Below are positions 1 to 7,611 of a stretch of DNA of 64,000 nucleotides, piece by piece. The notes beneath the pieces were generated by a model that was not told the DNA's origin, made no database searches, and worked only from the letters and a program-made list of their open reading frames with translations. Both the position numbers and the translations under genes were made by a program. The first letter of the stretch is position 1. Every line of letters begins with the position of its first letter. The stretch is from positions 1-64,000 of the forward strand of contig NZ_VTGY01000015.1 of assembly GCF_009729075.1 (NCBI RefSeq), in the 5' to 3' direction. The stretch comes from Mycolicibacterium sp. CBMA 226 (lineage in GTDB: Bacteria; Actinomycetota; Actinomycetes; Mycobacteriales; Mycobacteriaceae).

Positions 1-726
1 GCAGTTGCCGACCATGCCCGCGCTGCCGCCGTCACCGCCGGCGACACCGGCTTGGGTGCTGTCCCAGCCGGCGCCGCCGTCACCGAACAGCCAGCCGCCG
101 GCCGTCCCGTTCGGCGCGGTCGAGATGCCGGTACGACCGTTCCCGATCGCATAGGTGCCGGCCAGCTTGTTGATGACGCCGTCCACGCCCTGCCCGAGTG
201 GACTGTTGATCCAGCCTTCGATGCCGGTGTGCAGCGGGTTGTAGATCAGCGCCTGGAACCAAGCGGCCGGATTGTTCGGCGGGGCCGGCGCGGCTGTCGG
301 TGCCGCCGGGGTCGCGGTCGAGGGGAGTGCCGCGGCGGCAGCGGTCGTGCCGGTGGCAGTGGTTTGCGCGGCGACTGGGCTGGCGTGGCTCGTCTTTGGC
401 GCGCTTGGGGTAACTGCTGAAGCGGTGGCTGGTTTGGGTTGCGCGACAACGGGATTCGGCGTGCGGTGGTTCGAGTGATCCGCTCCCGTGCCTGGGGTGG
501 ACTCGGTTTTGGCGGCCGGCGTGGCCGGCCGGTCGGTGCGCTTGGTCGAGCTGTCGCTCCCGGCGTGTGGTGGGGAACTGACAGTTGAGCCCTTGGGGCT
601 GCCGGCCGCATCGTGGCCGGAACCGTTGTCGGCGTATGCGACCGCGGTCCCGCTGGTCAGTGCTGCCCAGATGCCGAGGGCCCCCGCCAATCCGCCGACG
701 CCGCACAGACCGGCGCTTACCGTCAT
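1..726 (-). CDS. PGRS-type exported protein, C-terminus beyond window
   Basis: Open from ATG at 726 to the left edge (242 codons, no stop), so the protein is truncated by the window. Residues 1-32 look like a signal peptide ending in AVAYA. About 120 residues of Ser/Thr/Pro/Ala-rich linker follow, then a short conserved-looking segment (WFQALIYNPLHTGIEGW) and the start of Gly-rich PGRS-like sequence (LFGDGGAGW, GGDGGSAG). There is no N-terminal PE domain, so this is a PGRS-repeat protein carried by a conventional signal peptide rather than a true PE_PGRS. Function is unknown; the family context suggests a surface-exposed or secreted protein. No clear Shine-Dalgarno precedes the ATG, so the start is moderately certain. 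Confidence 0.75.
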   Translation of the reverse strand, partial: MTVSAGLCGVGGLAGALGIWAALTSGTAVAYADNGSGHDAAGSPKGSTVSSPPHAGSDSSTKRTDRPATPAAKTESTPGTGADHSNHRTPNPVVAQPKPATASAVTPSAPKTSHASPVAAQTTATGTTAAAAALPSTATPAAPTAAPAPPNNPAAWFQALIYNPLHTGIEGWINSPLGQGVDGVINKLAGTYAIGNGRTGISTAPNGTAGGWLFGDGGAGWDSTQAGVAGGDGGSAGMVGNC

Positions 727-853
727 GGTTTCTGTATACGGGACGGTTGCGTGCGTTGCGGCCGAAATGACGCGGCTGTGTGAATGTCAGATCGCGTGGA
801 CCGGCGGGAGCGGTTCGCGTCTGGGTCGACGTCCGTCAGGTGGGACAAACGAC

Positions 854-885
854 TTGGGCCCGTCAACCGGAGTTGACGGGCCCAA
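854..885 (-). terminator. Hairpin terminator after the Pro-rich secreted gene
   Basis: TTGGGCCCGTCAA at 854-866 is the reverse complement of TTGACGGGCCCAA at 873-885. C867/G872 can extend the stem to 14 bp with a 4-base loop. It lies just past the stop of the gene ending at 895, and the minus-strand flank (GTCGTTTGT) is only moderately T-rich. Likely an intrinsic terminator. Confidence 0.7.
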
Positions 886-894
886 ACCGTTTGT

Positions 895-1626
895 TCAGTT
901 AGCCGGTGCCGGCGGAGGCGGAACCGGTGCTCCCGGTGCAACCGGGGGGTCTGGCGGCTCGTAGTACTGCACGAGCCCCGGGGGGATGTTGGTCCCCGGC
1001 GGGGGCGCGGTGCCCGGGAGCGCCTCGCCCAGCTGCTGCTGATTCCACTGGCTGAGCGACCCACCCCGCAGGCGGCCGTCGTGGTACATGTCCACGAACC
1101 GGTTGAGCCATTCGTGGGGGCTGCTGTCGGCGTTTTCCTGACCGGGGTCGACACCGAACTGCTCGCACTTGCCGGGCGCCGACGGCTTCATGCATTGCTG
1201 CACGCCGTAGGCGTTGTTGAACGGGTTGAGGTTCGGCACAGCGCCGGGGTCGGTGCCCGGCTTCGAAGGCGCCGCGTTCTGGCCCAGCACGGTGTTGGCA
1301 GTCAGGCCGGGCGTACCGACCGGGACACCGAGGAGGCCGGCGTTCGGATTGACCGTCGGGTCGGTGGTACTGGTGCGCTGTCCGAGGAGATTCACGCCCT
1401 CGGGCCCCAGCGGAGCGCCGAGGACCGGCACCTGGGCATCGGCCATGGGTGCGGGTCCCAGGACCGCGGCCGCCTGCCCGGCGATCGCGTCCGTTCTGTC
1501 ATCGTGACCCGGCGTCGGAATCGGGTCATTCCAGTCGGCAGAAGCCGCGCCGGCGAAGGCGATGGACGCCGCGGCGGCGATCACGCCCGCCGCCGCGGCT
1601 TTGCCCATCAATTTCCTGCCGATCAT
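895..1626 (-). CDS. Secreted Pro-rich protein of unknown function
   Basis: 243 aa. Residues 1-30 form a Sec signal peptide (basic MIGRKLMGK, Ala-rich core, cleavage after ASA). The mature protein has a Pro/Gly-rich first half, a central segment with two Cys (QQCMK and GKCEQF, possibly a disulfide) containing a Trp/Tyr-rich stretch (HEWLNRFVDMYHDGRL), and a strongly Pro-rich tail ending PPPPAPAN. I do not recognise the family. Its ATG overlaps the stop of the upstream MspA-family gene by one base (TAATG), which implies translational coupling and co-expression with the porin genes. A hairpin terminator follows the gene. A cell-envelope role is inferred from the signal peptide and neighbours only. 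Confidence 0.8.
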   Translation of the reverse strand: MIGRKLMGKAAAAGVIAAAASIAFAGAASADWNDPIPTPGHDDRTDAIAGQAAAVLGPAPMADAQVPVLGAPLGPEGVNLLGQRTSTTDPTVNPNAGLLGVPVGTPGLTANTVLGQNAAPSKPGTDPGAVPNLNPFNNAYGVQQCMKPSAPGKCEQFGVDPGQENADSSPHEWLNRFVDMYHDGRLRGGSLSQWNQQQLGEALPGTAPPPGTNIPPGLVQYYEPPDPPVAPGAPVPPPPAPAN

Positions 1627-2279
1627 TAGACCGACTTGGTGATGCCGTAGTACGCCACGATGTCGTCGGTGTCGGTGGTGGAACTGGTGAGCACCGCGTA
1701 GGACCGCAGGAACGACTGGCCGACGCAGCCGTCGACCTTGATGTGGGTGTCCTTCAGGGTGACGCGCACCGGCGCCGACTTGAAGGTCTTCTTGTCGACC
1801 GGAACCTGGGTCACCGTGCCCGGCTTCGGGTGGATTTCCAGGGTGCCCGACAGCGGGAAGGTGACGCTGGTCGGGATGGCGCCGGTGAACAGGTTGGCGC
1901 TACCGGTCGTGACACCGGCCTGGCCGATCAGACGGATCTGACCGAGCTCGATGCCACAGCCGATCTGGTAGCCGGCCTCCAGCGTGCCGCCGGACAGTTT
2001 GGTCTTCCCGCCACCGGTGACGGTGCCGGTGAAGGTGCCGCCGACGAGGTACTCGCGGGACGACACGGCGGTGGTCAGCGGCGCGACCGGCAGTTCGGTC
2101 TCGTTGGTCGCTGCCACGGTCAGGACCCAGCCATCGGGCGAGGTGACGGTGGCCGGCTCGTCGGAGGCGACGACACCGGTGTCCACCGGCGGGCCGTCAG
2201 GGTCGGCCATGGCGACCGGCGCGGCGATTGCCGGCAGCAGCATGCACGCTGCGGCCAGTACAGCGGAGGGTTTCAACAT
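1626..2279 (-). CDS. MspA-family porin (downstream copy)
   Basis: 217 aa with a signal peptide cleaved about residue 25 (PVAMA|DP). It matches the MspA family in length and motifs: DGWVLTVAATNETELPVAPL near the mature N-terminus, SSREYLVGGTFTG, a GGGKTKLSGGTLEAGYQIGCGIELG segment, and a C-terminal SFLRSYAVLTSSTTDTDD block ending in V. MspA proteins form octameric outer-membrane (mycomembrane) channels for small hydrophilic solutes. It lies 71 bases downstream of a paralogue at 2351-3025 in the same direction and overlaps the following secreted gene by one base, so an operon is likely. Solute preference cannot be read from sequence. Confidence 0.9.
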   Translation of the reverse strand: MLKPSAVLAAACMLLPAIAAPVAMADPDGPPVDTGVVASDEPATVTSPDGWVLTVAATNETELPVAPLTTAVSSREYLVGGTFTGTVTGGGKTKLSGGTLEAGYQIGCGIELGQIRLIGQAGVTTGSANLFTGAIPTSVTFPLSGTLEIHPKPGTVTQVPVDKKTFKSAPVRVTLKDTHIKVDGCVGQSFLRSYAVLTSSTTDTDDIVAYYGITKSV

Positions 2280-2350
2280 GGTGGTGGCAAGCCCTTCATC
2301 AGTTCAGGTTTGGTTGACGGGAATTGGACTGCAACGAACTGGATCGCTGC

Positions 2351-3025
2351 TTAGACGGACTTGGTCACGCCGAGGTAGGTGATCACGTCGTCGGTGTTGT
2401 CCGTAGAGCTCGTCAGCGTGGCGTACGAGCGGATGAAGGACTGGCCGGCGCACTGGTCGGTCTTGATTCGCACACCGGTGATGGTGATACGGGTCGAGGT
2501 GCCCTTGAACGACTTCTTGTCGATCGCCACGGTCGTCACTGTGCCGGGCTTGAGGTAAATCTTGCCCTGCAAGCTCAGACCGGCCTGCCAGGTCGGGCCG
2601 GTCAGACCGATACCCGGGGTGAAGGAGGCGCCGGGGTTGATCTCTTCTTCATCGGAGATGATGCCGCAGCCGATCTGCTCGCCGGCCTCCAGCGTGCCGC
2701 CGGCCAGCTTGGTCTTGCCGCCACCGGTGATCGAGCCGGTGAAGGTGCCGGCGACCCAGTACTCGCGCGAAGAGATCGCGGTCGTCAGTGGGGCGACGGG
2801 GAGCTGGGTCTCGTTGGTGCCGATGACCTGCAGGTGCCAGCCGTCGGGGGTGTCCAGGACACCGGCCGGGCCGGACGGAACGGCGCCCACACCAGGGGGC
2901 GGAGGGCCGGGGTCACCTGCGGTCTGCACGACGGGTTCGGCCGGCGGGTCGGCCAAGGCCAACGGCGCGGTGCCGACCGGGAGCACCACGCAAAGGGCTG
3001 CCAACATGGCAAAACGGTTCGACAT
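2351..3025 (-). CDS. MspA-family porin (upstream copy)
   Basis: 224 aa with a signal peptide cleaved about residue 25 (PLALA|DP). A Pro/Gly-rich mature N-terminal stretch precedes the MspA core (DGWHLQVIGTNETQLPVAPL, SSREYWVAGTFTG, TKLAGGTLEAGEQIGCGI, SFIRSYATLTSSTDNTDD). It carries an acidic insert (SDEEEINPG) where the downstream copy has a shorter loop, so the two are diverged paralogues. First gene of a three-gene minus-strand run, with the promoter presumably in 3026-3439. Role: mycomembrane channel, by family. Confidence 0.9.
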   Translation of the reverse strand: MSNRFAMLAALCVVLPVGTAPLALADPPAEPVVQTAGDPGPPPPGVGAVPSGPAGVLDTPDGWHLQVIGTNETQLPVAPLTTAISSREYWVAGTFTGSITGGGKTKLAGGTLEAGEQIGCGIISDEEEINPGASFTPGIGLTGPTWQAGLSLQGKIYLKPGTVTTVAIDKKSFKGTSTRITITGVRIKTDQCAGQSFIRSYATLTSSTDNTDDVITYLGVTKSV

Positions 3026-3439
3026 GGTGATGTGCGCGCCTCTCGTTATTGGGAGTTACAGCGTTCCTGTGATCGCTGTAGTTGCTGAACTTGTGTCGCT
3101 GCGGAGCATCTAATGGTCGGGTTGCCGGACGGTTAACGGACCGCAAAAACTTGCCCCTCCGTTATCAACCAGTGGGCGACTGGCAAATACGCGTGTATTG
3201 GTGGAGGTATTTGTCGTGTTGGTTGGCTGCTGAACACGCTGGTCAGGCAGTGTGATCTGGGTCATTCAGTTTGCCATGCCATGCAACCGACCGTGATTGG
3301 AAATCGTCAGTTAGGTTTGCGTTAACCAATTGGCCATCTGCACGCCCGACCGTGGGAACGTCGAACGCCAAGCGTCCGTCATAGCCAAGTGGGCATGATG
3401 CCCCCGGGTGGACGCGGCGCGAATGACTTGGAGGAAACG
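3026..3439. other. Intergenic region with divergent promoters (porin operon / exported protein)
   Basis: 414 bases between two divergent genes, more AT-rich than its surroundings. It must hold the promoters for both sides, but I cannot place -35/-10 boxes with confidence. An imperfect palindrome, AATACGCGTGTATT at 3186-3199 (12 of 14 positions symmetric), is a possible operator. No small gene with a convincing ribosome-binding site was seen. Confidence 0.4.
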
Positions 3440-3967
3440 TTGAAGTCTTCACACACCTGGGTGAGGTTCGCGGCAGCGTCTGCAATCGTCTTGGGCGCCG
3501 GTGTATTCGGACAGCCCTCGGCGGAGGCCGATCCCGACGCACCCGCCCCGGCCCCGGTGGACGTCAGTGCGTCGGTGGAGTCGACGGGTGTCACCACATC
3601 TGGCGCCGATCCGGCCGCCGTCGCCGCGTGTTCGCAGTTCGCGGCCGCGCTCGACAACGCCGCCGATGGTTATGGCGCATTTGCCGATGATCTCGAGAAC
3701 AACGACCCGTATGCCGGCCAGAGCAATCAGAACGGCCGCTCGAGCTTGCGCAATTCCGCGCAGGTTGCAATGGATGCCGCCAACACTCCGGGCTTGCGGC
3801 CGGACATCGCCGAGCCCATGCGCGCCTGGTCGTTCGGTGCGACCAAGCTTCTGGTGAAGATGGGCATCGGGATGACCGGCTCGAACCTCGACAGCACGGC
3901 CACCGAGGTCAACACCAACGCCGAAGCCGTCCAGCGCGGCTGTGCCGCGGCCGGCACCCACGCCTGA
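3440..3967 (+). CDS. Exported protein of unknown function
   Basis: 175 aa from a TTG start chosen because GGAGGA at 3430-3435 sits 4 bases upstream and because it places a clean signal peptide at the N-terminus (basic MKSSHTWVR, Ala-rich core, cleavage after AEA at residue 30). An in-frame ATG at 3389 exists but adds 17 residues before the signal and lacks such a site. The mature protein begins with an Ala/Pro/Val-rich acidic stretch and then a helical domain with two Cys (VAACSQF and QRGCAAAG), probably disulfide-linked. The family looks mycobacterium-specific and its function is unknown. It precedes a lipoprotein gene by 25 bases. Confidence 0.75.
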   Translation: MKSSHTWVRFAAASAIVLGAGVFGQPSAEADPDAPAPAPVDVSASVESTGVTTSGADPAAVAACSQFAAALDNAADGYGAFADDLENNDPYAGQSNQNGRSSLRNSAQVAMDAANTPGLRPDIAEPMRAWSFGATKLLVKMGIGMTGSNLDSTATEVNTNAEAVQRGCAAAGTHA

Positions 3968-3992
3968 CCGCACACCCCTATATAAGGAACCC

Positions 3993-4691
3993 GTGAAGCG
4001 ACACGCCTTCGGCGTCGCCGTGCTGTGCCTGACGTTGGCCGCCTGCGGCGGTAACAGTGGCACACCGAAGCCTGCCAACCCGTCTACCGTTGCCGAGTCG
4101 AGCATCGACAACCTGCTGCTGACCCCGGACGAGCTGAACAAGACGATGGGTACCACCGGCATGGTGGGGCGTCCGCCGAATGACGGCATGGACGACAACC
4201 ACAACCTGCTGCCGAACCTGAACTGCCTCGGCGTCTGGCAGATCGACGAGTCCGCCATCTACTCGAAGGACGGTAAGGACGCGAAGAGCGGCCAGGACTG
4301 GAAGGCCGTGCGGCGTCAGACGCTGCGGGTCCCCGACACCGACCAGTGGGACTACCTGGCCGCACAGTCGGTCGTCTACTACCCGACGTCCGAGTCGGCC
4401 CGCGACCTCTTCAACCGGTCGGCCGATCGATGGGCCAAGTGCACCAACCACCACGTCAACATCCGGCTCAACGACAAGCCACTGCCGAAGTGGTTGTCCG
4501 GGGACCTCGAGCGCACCGACACCAAACTCGCCATGCCGATCACGCGCGGCACCGGGCCGGAAACCCGTTGGTGCCAACACGTTCTGCAGTTGGTCGCCAA
4601 CGTGATCATCGATGTCGAGGCATGCACTCCCAAGGCGCCGGTGACGGCGGCAGCGGACATCGCCACCAAAATCCAGGCGGGTATCCGCTAG
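3993..4691 (+). CDS. Lipoprotein with PknH-like extracellular sensor domain
   Basis: 232 aa from GTG at 3993, preceded by AAGGA at 3984-3988. The short signal peptide ends in a lipobox (LAAC, lipidated Cys18). The rest matches the PknH-like extracellular domain layout: a conserved start (LLLTPDELNKTMG), paired Cys (NLNCLGVW, WAKCTNHH, WCQHVL, VEACTPK) suggesting two disulfides, and a Trp/Tyr-rich middle (QWDYLAAQSVVYYP). In M. tuberculosis this fold forms the sensor of PknH and of free-standing lipoproteins; the ligand is unknown. No kinase domain is present, so it probably acts as a membrane-anchored extracytoplasmic binding protein. Confidence 0.82.
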   Translation: MKRHAFGVAVLCLTLAACGGNSGTPKPANPSTVAESSIDNLLLTPDELNKTMGTTGMVGRPPNDGMDDNHNLLPNLNCLGVWQIDESAIYSKDGKDAKSGQDWKAVRRQTLRVPDTDQWDYLAAQSVVYYPTSESARDLFNRSADRWAKCTNHHVNIRLNDKPLPKWLSGDLERTDTKLAMPITRGTGPETRWCQHVLQLVANVIIDVEACTPKAPVTAAADIATKIQAGIR

Positions 4692-4758
4692 CGGCGATCG
4701 TCCCGCTGGTTGCACCATCCCGGTCCCGGCGGGTGGTCCCGTGGTCTATGGTCGCGCC

Positions 4759-5199
4759 ATGGCAGTCAGCGCGTCGCACGAAGTGACCATCGAGGCAACC
4801 CCTGAAGAGATCATGGACGTCATCGCCGATCTCGAGCAGACACCCGTGTGGTCGCCGCAGTACACCAAGGCCGAGGTCCTCGACACGTACGAGAACGGCC
4901 GGCCGAAGCAGGCCAAGATGACCATCAAGGCTGCCGGTATGGCCGACGACCAGATCCTGGAGTACACCTGGACCGACCTGACGGGTAGCTGGGTGCTGAT
5001 CAGGTCGTCGTCGCTCAAGAAGCAGGAAGCGCGGTACACGCTGACCCCCGCCGGCGGCAAGACCAAGGTGAAGTTCGAGATCACCGTCGACCCCGTGGTG
5101 CCGATCCCCGGCTTCCTGTTGAAGCGCAGCGTCAGCGGCGGCGCCGAGACCGCCACCGAGGGGCTGAAAAAGTTCATGGACAAGCGCAAGAAGGGCTGA
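4759..5199 (+). CDS. SRPBCC-fold protein (Rv0854-type)
   Basis: 146 aa. A START/SRPBCC-like ligand-binding fold is suggested by the N-terminal strand-helix pattern (SHEVTIEATPEEIMDVIADLEQTPVWSP), a run of beta strands with RYTLTPAGGKTKVKFEITVD, and a C-terminal long helix (ETATEGLKKFMDKRK). Such proteins bind hydrophobic ligands in a cavity; none is identified here. Start chosen at ATG 4759 because the six codons before it (from GTG 4741) look non-conserved. It precedes far, as Rv0854 precedes Rv0855, and has paralogues at 6391 and 52448. Confidence 0.85.
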   Translation: MAVSASHEVTIEATPEEIMDVIADLEQTPVWSPQYTKAEVLDTYENGRPKQAKMTIKAAGMADDQILEYTWTDLTGSWVLIRSSSLKKQEARYTLTPAGGKTKVKFEITVDPVVPIPGFLLKRSVSGGAETATEGLKKFMDKRKKG

Positions 5200-5246
5200 C
5201 GCACACCGGGATTCAGCCGCGTCCACCCATGGGCTAACGTCGCGGG

Positions 5247-6326
5247 ATGACAAATGCGGGGCCACTGGCCGGAGTCAAGGTGATCGAACTCGGCGGGATC
5301 GGCCCCGGGCCGCACACCGCCATGATGCTGGCGGACCTCGGCGCCGACGTGGTGCGGGTCCGCCGTCCCGGCGGGCTGACGATGCCGGCGGAGAACGTCG
5401 ACCTCCTGCACCGCGGCAAGCGGATCGTGGACCTGGACGTCAAGGCCGACCCGGCCGCGCTGCTCGCGCTGGCCGCGAAAGCCGATGTGCTGCTTGACTG
5501 CTTCCGTCCCGGAACCTGCGAGCGCCTCGGGATCGGGCCGGCCGAGTGCGAGGCCGTCAACCCGCGGCTGATCTTCGCCCGGATCACCGGCTGGGGCCAG
5601 GACGGACCACTGGCGCAGACCGCGGGCCACGACATCAACTACCTGTCGCAGACCGGTGCGCTGTCGGCCATCGGTTACCGCGACCGGCCGCCGGTGGCGC
5701 CCCTGAACCTGGTCGCCGACTTCGGCGGCGGTTCGATGCTGGTGCTGATCGGCATCGTCACGGCGCTGTACGAACGCGAACGGTCCGGCCGCGGCCAGGT
5801 GGTCGACGCGGCGATGGTCGACGGCGTCAGCATGCTCGCCCAGATGATGTGGACCATGAAGTCGACCGGCGTGATGAAGGACCAGCGCGAGTCGTTCCTG
5901 CTGGATGGCGGCGCTCCGTACTACCGCGTCTACGAGACCTCCGACGGTGGCTATATGGCGGTCGGCTCCATCGAACCGCAGTTCTTCGCTCAGCTACTTG
6001 TGGGCCTGGGCCTCGATCCCGCCGAGGTGCCCAACCAGTTCGACCTCGCGCGGTACGACGAGATGCGCGAGGTCTTTGCTGCGCGGTTCGCGAGCCGGAC
6101 CCGCGACGAGTGGACCGAGACGTTTGCCGGGACCGACGCCTGCGTCACTCCCGTGCTCACCTGGACCGAGGCCGCGGCCGGTGAACATCTCCGGGCCAGG
6201 TCGACGATCGTCACCGTCGACGGTGTCGACCAGGCCGCCCCGGCGCCGCGCTTCTCCCGCACGCCGTCGGGCCCCGTGGGCGCTCCGCCGCAGCAGACCA
6301 CGCCTATCGACGAAGTCGGTTGGTAA
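5247..6326 (+). CDS. far: Alpha-methylacyl-CoA racemase-like CoA-transferase family III protein
   Basis: 359 aa, the usual length for the family III CoA-transferase/racemase fold. The N-terminal Rossmann-like part (GVKVIELGGIGPGPH, LADLGADVVRV) binds CoA. GHDINY places a His at residue 128 and LVADFGGG an Asp at 158, matching the catalytic His/Asp pair of mycobacterial alpha-methylacyl-CoA racemase. The predicted reaction is epimerisation of 2-methylacyl-CoA esters so that branched-chain or sterol side-chain acyl-CoAs can enter beta-oxidation. It sits between two SRPBCC genes exactly as Rv0855 does. True CoA-transferase activity cannot be excluded. Confidence 0.88.
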   Translation: MTNAGPLAGVKVIELGGIGPGPHTAMMLADLGADVVRVRRPGGLTMPAENVDLLHRGKRIVDLDVKADPAALLALAAKADVLLDCFRPGTCERLGIGPAECEAVNPRLIFARITGWGQDGPLAQTAGHDINYLSQTGALSAIGYRDRPPVAPLNLVADFGGGSMLVLIGIVTALYERERSGRGQVVDAAMVDGVSMLAQMMWTMKSTGVMKDQRESFLLDGGAPYYRVYETSDGGYMAVGSIEPQFFAQLLVGLGLDPAEVPNQFDLARYDEMREVFAARFASRTRDEWTETFAGTDACVTPVLTWTEAAAGEHLRARSTIVTVDGVDQAAPAPRFSRTPSGPVGAPPQQTTPIDEVGW

Positions 6327-6390
6327 CGGTTCGGAAGTTAGCTGGCGCATTCTCTACCCGTGGCCGGTATAGAGGACTAAATTTGCCCAT

Positions 6391-6828
6391 ATGGCAGTCA
6401 TGGCGTCCCGAGAGCTGGTGATCGACGCCTCGCCCGAAGCCATCATGGATGCGCTGGCCGACATGGACGAGGCGTCGCAATGGCGCAGCTTGCACCGGGA
6501 ATTACAGGTATTGGATCGGTATCCCGACGGTCGTCCGCACCATGTCAAAGCGACCGTGAAGATCATGGGCATCACCGACAAGGAGCTGCTGGAGTACCAC
6601 TGGGGTGATGACTGGGTGGTGTGGGACGCGGCCAACACCTTCCAACAGCGTGGACAACATGCCGAGTACAAGTTGACCCGTGAAGGCGACCGGACCCGGG
6701 TGCGGTTCGACATCATCGTGGACCTGGTCGCCCCCATTCCCGAGTTCCTGTTGCGTCGAGCCCGCAAACTGGTGCTCGATGCTGCGGTCGACCGGCTGCG
6801 GGCTCGAGTGACTCGTCTCTACGGCTAG
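6391..6828 (+). CDS. SRPBCC-fold protein (Rv0856/Rv0857-type)
   Basis: 145 aa. Clearly paralogous to the gene at 4759: shared pattern ASPEAIMDALADMDEASQW, YPDGRPHHVKATVKIMG, TREGDRTRVRFDIIVDLVAPIPEFLLRRA. Two in-frame ATGs (6391 and 6400) are plausible starts. M. tuberculosis has two such genes after far and only one is found here. A hydrophobic-ligand-binding role is inferred from the fold only; the conserved flanking of far suggests a link to acyl-CoA or lipid metabolism. Confidence 0.82.
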   Translation: MAVMASRELVIDASPEAIMDALADMDEASQWRSLHRELQVLDRYPDGRPHHVKATVKIMGITDKELLEYHWGDDWVVWDAANTFQQRGQHAEYKLTREGDRTRVRFDIIVDLVAPIPEFLLRRARKLVLDAAVDRLRARVTRLYG

Positions 6829-6855
6829 TCCGCACTCTGTCGGTAGGGAGCTCGT

Positions 6856-7563
6856 ATGGCAGACGGCCCACCTTCTCCGCTGTTGGAGAAGCTGGTGGTG
6901 GTGCGGCACGGGGGACCGCAGGAGACTGTGGTGACCGAGCTGCGCCGGGTGATCCTCCGGGGTGACGCGCCGCCCGGCACCCCGGTGCCGCTCAGCGAGG
7001 TCGCTGAGCTGTTCGGGGTGAGCCACATCCCGGTCCGGGAGGCGCTCAAGACGCTGATCAGCGAGGGGCTGGTGACGCACCGGCCGAACTCGGGGTACAC
7101 CGTCGCGCGGATGACGAAACAGGAACTGCACGAGATGTACGTGGTGCGCGCGGCGCTGGAGGGCGCGGCGCTCACGGTCGCCGCGGAAAAGGCCACCGAC
7201 TACGAACGGGCTGTTGCGATCGAGGCCAATGAGCGCATGGCACAAGCCATTCGGGAGTCCGACGGCGCGGCGTTCCAACGGGAGAGCCGCAATTTCCACA
7301 TGGCACTGGTGCGCCCGTCCGGCATGCATCGGCTGCTGCACATTCTCGAAATGTCCTGGAACATGATCGAACCCGTGCGGGCGATGATGCACGTGACACC
7401 GGACGACCGCGCCAAGCTCAACAGCGATCACGAGGAGATGCTCGAGGCGTTCCTGGCCCGGGACACCGACCGGCTGAGCGCAATCGCGCAGCGGCACAAC
7501 GACAGCGTCGACGCCGCGATCGGGACCCTACCCACCGACACGGGGTTGCTCACCTGCGAGTGA
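6856..7563 (+). CDS. GntR-family regulator with FCD domain
   Basis: 235 aa. Winged helix in residues 20-85 (VTELRRVILRGDAPPGTPVPL, the recognition region FGVSHIPVREALKTLISEGLV, wing GYTVA), then an all-helical FCD effector domain (about 95-215) with the usual metal/ligand-binding pattern of acidic residues and His (RNFHMALV, HNDSVDAAI). It is a close paralogue of the GntR gene at 11617, sharing the tail LPTDTGLL. The effector is probably a small carboxylate, by family. The stop codon is the first base triplet of a large palindrome shared with a second site near 60 kb. Confidence 0.9.
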   Translation: MADGPPSPLLEKLVVVRHGGPQETVVTELRRVILRGDAPPGTPVPLSEVAELFGVSHIPVREALKTLISEGLVTHRPNSGYTVARMTKQELHEMYVVRAALEGAALTVAAEKATDYERAVAIEANERMAQAIRESDGAAFQRESRNFHMALVRPSGMHRLLHILEMSWNMIEPVRAMMHVTPDDRAKLNSDHEEMLEAFLARDTDRLSAIAQRHNDSVDAAIGTLPTDTGLLTCE

Positions 7564-7611
7564 TTTGTGCACGATTTTCCGCGACCGGCGCGGAAAAGCG
7601 TGCACAAATCA
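7561..7611. repeat. Palindromic repeat, copy 1 (between convergent genes)
   Basis: Arm 7561-7583 (starting TGATTTGTGCACG) and arm 7589-7611 are reverse complements at 22 of 23 positions around a 5-base loop. The stop codons of both convergent genes, GntR (7561-7563) and the aminotransferase (7609-7611), are the outermost triplets of the arms. A near-identical element lies at 60033-60082. It may act as a bidirectional terminator, and its recurrence indicates a dispersed repeat family. Confidence 0.9.

Noticed and set aside
1449..2354. 301-codon frame on the + strand opposite the MspA gene
   Set aside because: Covers the porin gene in antisense; Arg/Gly/Asp-rich with no domain features, no ribosome-binding site.
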